NCBI GenBank assembly: GCA_021201095.1
Contig: JAJQFO010000061.1
Location: 1-43,573 of the forward strand
Direction of reading: 5' to 3'
From: Lachnospiraceae bacterium
GTDB taxonomy: Bacteria; Bacillota; Clostridia; Lachnospirales; Lachnospiraceae
Length of the DNA stretch: 43,573 bases
Shown: positions 18,017 through 24,517 of the stretch, one piece after another
Position numbering within the stretch: position 1 is the first letter of the stretch
How the letters are laid out: every line of letters starts with the position of its first letter
The notes under the pieces: model-generated
The model's input: the letters and a program-made list of their open reading frames with translations, nothing else
The model's database searches: none
What the model was told of the DNA's origin: nothing
Program-made: the position numbers and the translations under genes

Positions 18017-20743
18017 CTAATCAACTGATGTAAGATATGTTTCATCATTGAATGCCTGCATGACATTCTCAAGGATAAAATGGGTAACTGTTCTTTCAGG
18101 AGGAAGTCCATTTGAGCCTTCCGTCTCCATATCCAGCAGCCACTGATAAAATGGAGACAACCGAAAAGCTTTCTCGAAGCTCTCCGCCGTATCCGTTAGC
18201 CTGTAAGCTGAGTCAATGGTTTTAAGATGTTCACAGAATCGTTCGAGCATCCTTTTGAAAGCCGTAATAAAGCTATCTGAATTTCCCAGCCGTGTCATGA
18301 CGATTGCCGGCATGTTTTCTGCTCTGCATTCCTGAAAGACCCTTTTAATTAAATTATATGTAAGATCGAGGTTATAGAGCGGCAGCATAAACGAGCCATG
18401 TTCCCTCTCCCAGGAATAAAATTCCTCCCGAAAAGTGCCAAACGTATCCCGCAGCGTTTGCATAGCAGTCTCCATAAGGGACCGTCTCTCAGCATATGGC
18501 TCAGTTTCCATAGCAACAGCCGCCGCACTGTTCATCATACGTTCTATCTTTCCGAGAAATTCTGCATAGCAAAATGTATATTTCAAAAAAGCAGTAAGTT
18601 CAAAATCCCCCTTCGTATGCTCCTCTTTTATTGAGAATTCCAGCCGGTTCTCAATTCTCTCACATTTCATGTCCTCATCCGGCCAAACCATTGTATCTGT
18701 ATGCAGCATACAAAGAAACAGGAACCTCCTGAGTTCGTTGTAGAAGCAAGCGGCGTTTTCCATCTCAAACGATGCGTCAAAGCTAATCCGATTATTATCA
18801 ACATATCCCACTATATATTCTTTTCTCTGTCCATACTGGATCTGAGACGGTTCCTGGACCGGAATTACCTCCGGGAACAAATATTCCGCCCATTTGCCAC
18901 ATACCGAACGGCCAATCATGCCTTTCAGGATCTGATGGCATTCCAGAAACTCTGTCTCGCGTTCCCCAAGGACAGGCCGTCCTGCTGCTTCCCCGGATGG
19001 CTGCAGCAATTCATAGCACCTGCTCCAGCCAATCCTGCTTTTAGCAAACTGGTATCTGCGGTAAGTTCCGGTCAGATAGATTGTGAACGAATAAAGGATA
19101 CAGCTTACAAGGTTTCGCGAATATCCGCCATTTTCCCGCGTCATATGGTACAGGCTGTGTACCAGTTCTGCATAGCTATAAGGAACCCTGCTGTTATCAA
19201 GTACCGGATCATCTGATATGATTCCCTTTTCGGCATCAGCCACCAGTTCGGGGCGTTCCTGTCGCAGACGCCGGCTTAACGGAATCGTTTTCCGACAGAT
19301 TTTCTGGACAAGCATTTCCGCACGCCGATCTATTTCATATTCCTGCAACGAACGAAACATCTGGTATTCTTCTGCCCGATTCAATTTGTCATGAACAAAC
19401 CGGAAATAAAAATCCTCCTTCATCCGCTCTATGTTCTTTTCAAATTTTTCCAGTTCCTCCCGTTTAGGCAGCGCATGGTCATAAGCTTCCATTTCCATCA
19501 AAAGTTCCGAAACATTATAAAGAGCCCGCAGTGTCCTCGGCATGAAAAAGTGCCTCTTTTTGCCCTCCCAGTCAAAATAAATCCCGGTTCGTTCGCCCAG
19601 AAAAGCAAGGCTGAATTCCTTGATTGACAAGAATTTCTGCTCCTGGAAGGGTTTCAGGACATTCCCCTTCCCCTCAAGTTCAATCCGGATTCTCTTTTCA
19701 TTCTCCAGATCTTTATTATTCCATTCAGGCATATACAGCCGCGTAAAAATCGGAAATGTTTTTTCTACAAACTGAGACGCAATTGTCCTGACTCCCTCAT
19801 TTCCCTCATCATACTGCTCTTTAAAATAATCCACGCAGTGATTATAAAGATTCTGTTCGTTATAGGTCGTCATCACTATCACGCCGGGAACTGTCAAATA
19901 TTTATAAATGCAATTCATAATCTTGTAACAGCCCCAGTTCCATACACCCTTTTCTTTTTTCTGCTTTGCCATATCCAGATCGTCAATCATAATCACCAGA
20001 TAGGACTCTCTGGCATTGGCGGCATAATCATTTTCCCCTTCCAGCGTCTCCAAATACAAATGCACAAGATCCTCAAAGCTGCCTCGAAGCTTCTGGCTGC
20101 TTGCAAGATTTTTCAGCTTCTCAAAAGTCGAATACCCTTCGTATTTCCGCACGTTCTGATTCAGGGAAACGAAATCTTCATAAACCCTGTCAAATCTGTC
20201 AAAAAGCATCCGGTTATCGTAGCCATTGAGCTTCGATGAGTTTCTTCTGGTACGTGCCTGAACTACTGCGTACATATTCGCAAGAATCAGAGCAAAGATA
20301 TCCTCAGACTCTTCCAGTTCGGACGCATCAATACAGTCAAGTACATGGAACTTCAAATTGCCTCCCTGAAGTTCTTCCCGGAAACGTATATCTCCCGCGC
20401 TTTGCGTCTTATCACCTCCAGAATACCTGCGTAATGCCATCGCAAAAGAATTCATTGAAGAGCTCTTTCCGGTTCCTCTTCTCCCCACAAATGAAATAAT
20501 GTTCGAAAGTTCAAATTCCGCACTGTTGTGCTCCGTATTCCACCTGTTCCGCAAACGCGCATACTCTCTATTCGCAAGGATGATCTCCTCCGTCAGTTTT
20601 GTCGCGTAATCATATACGGATGAAAAAACGGAATTTTTGAACTGTGAATAATCTTCACACACAATTCCATTCGAAAGCAACTTTTTTAAAGACAGGATTC
20701 GATACCGGCTCATATCATCCAGATTTTCTTCCGTTCTTCCCAT
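18017..20743 (-). CDS. rdrA: RADAR RdrA-like KAP/AAA-type ATPase, copy 2
   Basis: A 908-residue protein with Walker A GRRGTGKSS at 87-95 and Walker B VIMIDDLD at about 250-257, followed by a VIVMTTYNEQ strand (sensor-like). Both motifs and the surrounding order (a DASELEESEDIF segment after Walker A, matching DASLLDAREDVF in copy 1) show that the two RdrA proteins are paralogues. The C-terminal 600 residues are helical and poorly conserved between copies. The Shine-Dalgarno GAGGGAG lies 7 nt from ATG. It is separated from the upstream TPR gene by a terminator-like hairpin, and rdrB copy 2 follows after 17 bp. It is expected to be the ATPase partner of the 1055-residue deaminase. Confidence 0.82.
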   Translation of the reverse strand: MGRTEENLDDMSRYRILSLKKLLSNGIVCEDYSQFKNSVFSSVYDYATKLTEEIILANREYARLRNRWNTEHNSAEFELSNIISFVGRRGTGKSSSMNSFAMALRRYSGGDKTQSAGDIRFREELQGGNLKFHVLDCIDASELEESEDIFALILANMYAVVQARTRRNSSKLNGYDNRMLFDRFDRVYEDFVSLNQNVRKYEGYSTFEKLKNLASSQKLRGSFEDLVHLYLETLEGENDYAANARESYLVIMIDDLDMAKQKKEKGVWNWGCYKIMNCIYKYLTVPGVIVMTTYNEQNLYNHCVDYFKEQYDEGNEGVRTIASQFVEKTFPIFTRLYMPEWNNKDLENEKRIRIELEGKGNVLKPFQEQKFLSIKEFSLAFLGERTGIYFDWEGKKRHFFMPRTLRALYNVSELLMEMEAYDHALPKREELEKFEKNIERMKEDFYFRFVHDKLNRAEEYQMFRSLQEYEIDRRAEMLVQKICRKTIPLSRRLRQERPELVADAEKGIISDDPVLDNSRVPYSYAELVHSLYHMTRENGGYSRNLVSCILYSFTIYLTGTYRRYQFAKSRIGWSRCYELLQPSGEAAGRPVLGERETEFLECHQILKGMIGRSVCGKWAEYLFPEVIPVQEPSQIQYGQRKEYIVGYVDNNRISFDASFEMENAACFYNELRRFLFLCMLHTDTMVWPDEDMKCERIENRLEFSIKEEHTKGDFELTAFLKYTFCYAEFLGKIERMMNSAAAVAMETEPYAERRSLMETAMQTLRDTFGTFREEFYSWEREHGSFMLPLYNLDLTYNLIKRVFQECRAENMPAIVMTRLGNSDSFITAFKRMLERFCEHLKTIDSAYRLTDTAESFEKAFRLSPFYQWLLDMETEGSNGLPPERTVTHFILENVMQAFNDETYLTSVD

Positions 20744-20769
20744 ATATTTTCTCCCTCGATTTTTGCTAT

Positions 20770-20818
20770 AAAAAACGCAACAGTTCAGAATCGCGAAAAT
20801 TCGTTGTTCTGAACTGTT
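20770..20818 (-). terminator. Terminator-like or attenuator hairpin between TPR gene 2 and rdrA copy 2
   Basis: AACAGTTCAGAA (20779-20790) pairs perfectly with TTCTGAACTGTT (20807-20818), a 12-bp stem. Read on the minus strand it is followed after GCG by six Us (20770-20775). It begins 15 nt after the TPR gene stop and ends only 26 nt before the rdrA ATG. That leaves no room for a full promoter downstream of it, so partial read-through or RNA stabilisation is likely. Confidence 0.8.
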
Positions 20819-20833
20819 ACGAATACTTCTCTA

Positions 20834-22198
20834 TCAAGAACAAGTAACGTTCAATTTTTCTAGTTTGTTTTTTATTGCGTTTTTAGTCAGACGCTCCTCA
20901 ACACATTCACAGAAAGCGTTCCAGTCTGGAACCTCAGAATACATTGCGCTCAAATATTTGTTTTTTCTTACACACTGTTTGACCTGCTCCACCCGCCTGT
21001 AGCAAAACACCATATCCTCTTCCCGGTTTCCAAGGTATTCATCGATTCTTCCAAGCAGCGCATAACATTTACTTACATACTCAAGCTCCAGCGGGGGTAA
21101 AAAAAGCACCTGCTTTTCAAACCTGCTGTCATCATCTGTGTTTAGCTGCAAAATATTCAAAATTCCCTTTAAATACTCGGCCGACTTACTCCATTCTTTT
21201 CTCCGGAACTGATCCGCTGCCAATTTAAAAAGTGCTCTGAAATTCAGAGGGTTCATCATATAGGAAATTCGATATGCCTTAGCTGCCTCCTCCTCGCGCT
21301 GGATAATCTCCATCTGCTTCCCTATCCTGTAATAATGAAAGCTGTTGCATAGATTCACATCACATGTCTTCGTACAGTTCAGAAGATAGGATATGGAAAA
21401 AGATTTGTATGACCGGTCAAGGCTGGAAATTTTTGCTTTAAGATTCTCTACCATGTAGAAATCATCCACATAATCATAAACGCTTTCCAGCTGTTCCAGC
21501 ACTTTCCCCGTTCCATATGTGCGTTCAATCTTGAGAAGATTACAATATTCATTCACCTTTCGCTTGCAAAAGCACAAAGCATAAGCCAGATATTCCATCC
21601 CATCATACTTCTGCTTTTCAATAAGTCCTTCGCGAAAGTCCTCAAGACACTTAATGATACTTTTCCAGCCGCCATACCTGTCTGTCTTTTCCAGAGAACC
21701 TTCTGCTTTTTTGATTTTCTCAGCCTCTTTATCAACAAGCATTCTCATCGAGTAAATGCCACTTGCCAGGCGGTGTAACACGTTGTATTTACAATATATC
21801 TGAATAAGTTTATTAAACACTTTCCTGCTGTCGGAGGACAGTCGAGGGGAGAATTCCTGGAAAATTTCTTTCCATGCATTTACAAGCAAATCATCTCGTA
21901 ATACCGGCTTCTTTTTCCCATTTTGAGGAACCCATAATTCTTCTACAGGCACATGAACGTGGACATCTGATTGCTGACTAAATCTCCTTTCCCACGTGCC
22001 ATCCTGATCTCCAATATAGATAACAAAATCAAATGTTCCTGTATCTTTTGCAATCACTTCATTCAACTTGTCATCGTGCTCATTAAATATAAATATAAAA
22101 AACGAGAAGCCGGTCCATTTCAGAAATTCCTTAAAGTATACCGCTTCCGCATAATCTTTCGACGCGCAGACCACACAGGCCTCTCTTAAACCGCGCAT
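20834..22198 (-). CDS. TPR protein with possible TIR-like N-terminus, candidate third RADAR component, copy 2
   Basis: A 454-residue protein. Residues 5-75 alternate strand and helix (ACVVCAS, then an amphipathic AVYFKEFLKW helix, FSFFIFIFNE, FDFVIYIGD), compatible with a TIR or flavodoxin-like fold. Residues about 110-440 are helical, with TPR units such as AAKAYRISYMMNPLNFRALF and WSKSAEYLKGIL. It is the paralogue of the 399-residue protein in module 1. Its Shine-Dalgarno GGAGG is 8 nt from ATG. It is the first gene of module 2 and lies 59 bp downstream of the XRE regulator. A role in sensing infection or loading RdrA is inferred from conserved position only. Confidence 0.65.
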   Translation of the reverse strand: MRGLREACVVCASKDYAEAVYFKEFLKWTGFSFFIFIFNEHDDKLNEVIAKDTGTFDFVIYIGDQDGTWERRFSQQSDVHVHVPVEELWVPQNGKKKPVLRDDLLVNAWKEIFQEFSPRLSSDSRKVFNKLIQIYCKYNVLHRLASGIYSMRMLVDKEAEKIKKAEGSLEKTDRYGGWKSIIKCLEDFREGLIEKQKYDGMEYLAYALCFCKRKVNEYCNLLKIERTYGTGKVLEQLESVYDYVDDFYMVENLKAKISSLDRSYKSFSISYLLNCTKTCDVNLCNSFHYYRIGKQMEIIQREEEAAKAYRISYMMNPLNFRALFKLAADQFRRKEWSKSAEYLKGILNILQLNTDDDSRFEKQVLFLPPLELEYVSKCYALLGRIDEYLGNREEDMVFCYRRVEQVKQCVRKNKYLSAMYSEVPDWNAFCECVEERLTKNAIKNKLEKLNVTCS

Positions 22199-22257
22199 AA
22201 AGCAATCCTCCAGTTTTCTTTTTACAGTATATAATATGCCAGCCGCTGAATAAAAGT

Positions 22258-23295
22258 CTAACTGTTATCCATGCTTTCGCGCAACAATTCATAAGTCAAA
22301 GCGTCATCCTCCTCCCTAAGCGAGGTCTGAAACTCCGCCGTAGAAAGATCCAGAAAGAACGACATCAGTTTTGCCCGTTCCGATCTGCTCATCCTCTTAT
22401 CACCTTTCCGTATCGTACTTTCATCAATCGTGTAATACTCTTCCACTGGTGCATATCTTAAAATCCTGTTAAGCCTGTCCCCATCCCTGTCTTCCTGTGA
22501 TAAAAGGCTGTCCATCTCACTTCGGCGAACCAGTATCTCATCGGAATTCAAACGCAGATAGGGAATAATCTGCTCCAGCTTCTCTTTCCCCAGTTTCTGT
22601 CTTGAAAGGAAAATACGATTGGCAACCGGATGCTTCTTTTCTCCGGCTGATACAGTCAGAACGAGTCCCAGACGACATTCCGCCTGCTTTATAAGGAAGC
22701 TTCGGTGTCTGAATTCCACCATGGATACCTCTCCAATCTGTTCATTCGAAAGAAGGCAGAACGCAGTAGAAAGCTTCGTAGAGATCACCATCTGTCCTTC
22801 ATAAGTCTTTACTCTCGGCAACCCATTCCTGTTCTTTTCACCCGTATCCAGCCGGAACAACACTTCACATATTTCCTCATCAGAAGAAGCTGAAAACATA
22901 AGCTTCCCTTCCAAGATTTTGTTTTCAAATGGCGAAGTACTGTGAAAGTACGTGAAGTAAGAATTCCCAAGATACCCCTCAAATGCAGGATCTCCCGGTT
23001 CTGTAATAAACGAAGTACCAGAAAGGCGAAATCTGTGGTACTGCGCACTCTCATTCACAAAATAATCTACCGGGCAGCCCAAAACTTCCGAAAAAGCAGT
23101 GATCTGATACAAAGATATCGGTGTTTTCTCCGTATAAAGTCTGGAAAGCTCCGGCTGGCTGATTTTGTACCCACGCTCCTCACACATCCTACGCAGTTTA
23201 GCCTGATTAATATGCTGCTCGTCCAGTTTCTTCCTTATTCTCTTCCAGACTGCACTCGAAAACTCCTGCTTTGTTTTCCATTCCTGTTTTTCCAT
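22258..23295 (-). CDS. XRE-family regulator at the head of the RADAR locus
   Basis: About 345 residues from ATG 23295, chosen because AGGGGGA lies 7 nt upstream. An ATG 13 codons earlier lacks a Shine-Dalgarno. The HTH spans about residues 13-80 (LDEQHINQAKLRRM, KISQPELSRLYT, ITAFSEVLGCPVDYFV). The remaining 260 residues form an alpha/beta C-terminal domain I do not recognise. It contains a recurrent EEICEVLFRLDTGEKN-type strand pattern and may be a ligand or partner-sensing part. The gene has its own sigma-A-like promoter and palindromes upstream, and the TPR-rdrA-rdrB genes follow in the same direction. It is the likely repressor or activator of the defence locus and probably autoregulates. 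Confidence 0.8.
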   Translation of the reverse strand: MEKQEWKTKQEFSSAVWKRIRKKLDEQHINQAKLRRMCEERGYKISQPELSRLYTEKTPISLYQITAFSEVLGCPVDYFVNESAQYHRFRLSGTSFITEPGDPAFEGYLGNSYFTYFHSTSPFENKILEGKLMFSASSDEEICEVLFRLDTGEKNRNGLPRVKTYEGQMVISTKLSTAFCLLSNEQIGEVSMVEFRHRSFLIKQAECRLGLVLTVSAGEKKHPVANRIFLSRQKLGKEKLEQIIPYLRLNSDEILVRRSEMDSLLSQEDRDGDRLNRILRYAPVEEYYTIDESTIRKGDKRMSRSERAKLMSFFLDLSTAEFQTSLREEDDALTYELLRESMDNS

Positions 23296-23406
23296 CTTCG
23301 CATCCCCCTGGTCATACCAGATCACACAAACCATGCACTCATAATGCGTGTGCCGGCGAATTATCAGGTAGGGCCAGCGACAATCTTATCAGACGATAAA
23401 TTAACA

Positions 23407-23444
23407 TATACAAAAATGTATGTGTTTTCATTCATTTTTGTATA
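23407..23444. promoter_or_regulatory. Perfect 12-bp inverted repeat, operator candidate
   Basis: TATACAAAAATG (23407-23418) and CATTTTTGTATA (23433-23444) are perfect inverted arms with a 14-bp spacer. They lie between the predicted promoter and the XRE start codon, about 20-60 bp downstream of the expected transcription start. This is a suitable place for autorepression. Confidence 0.65.
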
Positions 23445-23471
23445 AAATTCATGCGTCTAAAAAGACAACGC

Positions 23472-23500
23472 ATTCTATCACGATCAACCTTTTTTAACAA
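23472..23500 (-). promoter_or_regulatory. Sigma-A-type promoter for the XRE/RADAR genes
   Basis: On the minus strand there is TTGTTA (23495-23500 complement), a 17-bp spacer and TAGAAT (23472-23477 complement), with a TG one base before the -10 box (extended -10). The predicted start near 23465 gives a 5' leader of about 170 nt before the XRE ATG. Confidence 0.6.
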
Positions 23501-23551
23501 CAACTATTTTTGATCACAGCGTAGAAATATCGCTGGTTCTTTAAGCTAGTA

Positions 23552-23568
23552 TTGTGCAAATTGCACAA
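23552..23568. promoter_or_regulatory. 17-bp perfect palindrome upstream of the promoter
   Basis: TTGTGCAA-A-TTGCACAA is perfectly symmetrical about its central base and sits about 50 bp upstream of the -35 box. It is in the 368-bp gap between the SLATT-like gene and the XRE gene, a position typical of an activator or remote operator site. The rest of that gap is AT-rich with no other coding signal. Confidence 0.55.
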
Positions 23569-23663
23569 ATTCTATCCTATAAAAACATAAATCTATTCTC
23601 TGTACATTTTGTAAATTTATTTCGAACGAATGTTCTTGTGAGCAATCCTCAAGATTATTCGAA

Positions 23664-24293
23664 TCAGGAATCACCATCCGATTTTTTCGCAAGCTCAAAA
23701 ATATCAGTCAATGTTTTCTCCCGGTCCTCCATGTTCTTCACGAATTTTGCTATATTTTCATCTTCGATTTTAAGAGCCTTTTCCATAAATATCCTGTTTG
23801 CATCGCCAGAACCCGCAAAATCACCAGTCTTCAGCAGATACTGCAACATTTCCATCTCCATTTTATGCTTATGTTCCTGGTGTCTGACCCAGGTCTGCTG
23901 GTATTGCTTAATGTCCAGCCATTTCGCCACAAGAGAAGCTGCCAATATCGCCATCAGCAGCACCGCCGCACCGGTCAGATAGCCAGCCCAGTTCGTCTGC
24001 AGAATTACCTCAGAAAGCTTCCCCTCACATGCAGCCGCTACAATTTTAATGATGGAACTCAACACAGGAATTGCTATCAGAACCAACAGGAAAATCCATT
24101 TGTACCGAAAATTTTTCTCCTTGTTTTCACGCGCTTTTCTACACACATCAATATATGTCTTTTTATAACAATCTCGGAAAAACATCTCCTCTTCTGATTC
24201 ACTACTGTGAGTTCGAATCCATTCCTGCTCCCACATTGTCAGAAAACCGACATCATTCATATTCTTGCTATTATCATCGTTATGTTTTTTCAT
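23664..24293 (-). CDS. SLATT-like two-TM membrane protein
   Basis: A 209-residue protein. A soluble, charged N-terminus is followed by TM1 (about 66-86, IFLLVLIAIPVL) and TM2 (about 103-124, GYLTGAAVLLMAILAA). The cytoplasmic helical C-terminus begins with KWLDIKQYQQTWVRHQEHKH and ends in charged helices. This layout, a pair of TMs followed by a W..R/H-rich helix and a G(D)F near residue 155, fits the SLATT/DUF4231 two-TM effector class. SLATT membrane proteins are known accessory partners of some RADAR systems. The Shine-Dalgarno GAGGG is 9 nt from ATG. Family membership rests on topology and motif shape, so other two-TM proteins remain possible. Confidence 0.6.
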   Translation of the reverse strand: MKKHNDDNSKNMNDVGFLTMWEQEWIRTHSSESEEEMFFRDCYKKTYIDVCRKARENKEKNFRYKWIFLLVLIAIPVLSSIIKIVAAACEGKLSEVILQTNWAGYLTGAAVLLMAILAASLVAKWLDIKQYQQTWVRHQEHKHKMEMEMLQYLLKTGDFAGSGDANRIFMEKALKIEDENIAKFVKNMEDREKTLTDIFELAKKSDGDS

Positions 24294-24422
24294 AAATATG
24301 TACCCTCGTAAAATAAATTAAAATGATAATGTTCTCCATGATTCTCCCAGTTATAGAAAAAGCCGGAATCACAAAAAACAATCATCCATCTTTGCTTTGT
24401 CGTTTGATACTTACCCATTATA

Positions 24423-24444
24423 ATAGAGCCATCAAAGGCTCTAT
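24423..24444 (-). terminator. Hairpin after the SIR2 gene
   Basis: ATAGAGCC (24423-24430) pairs with GGCTCTAT (24437-24444) around a 6-nt loop, about 75 bp past the SIR2 gene stop. The following minus-strand sequence is TATAATG, only weakly U-rich, so termination may be inefficient. Confidence 0.5.
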
Positions 24445-24517
24445 CTATTAACAACTCCTATTTATCATACAAAAACCGATTATCCTCAATTTCCTGATTC
24501 GCCGATCTTAAAATTCA

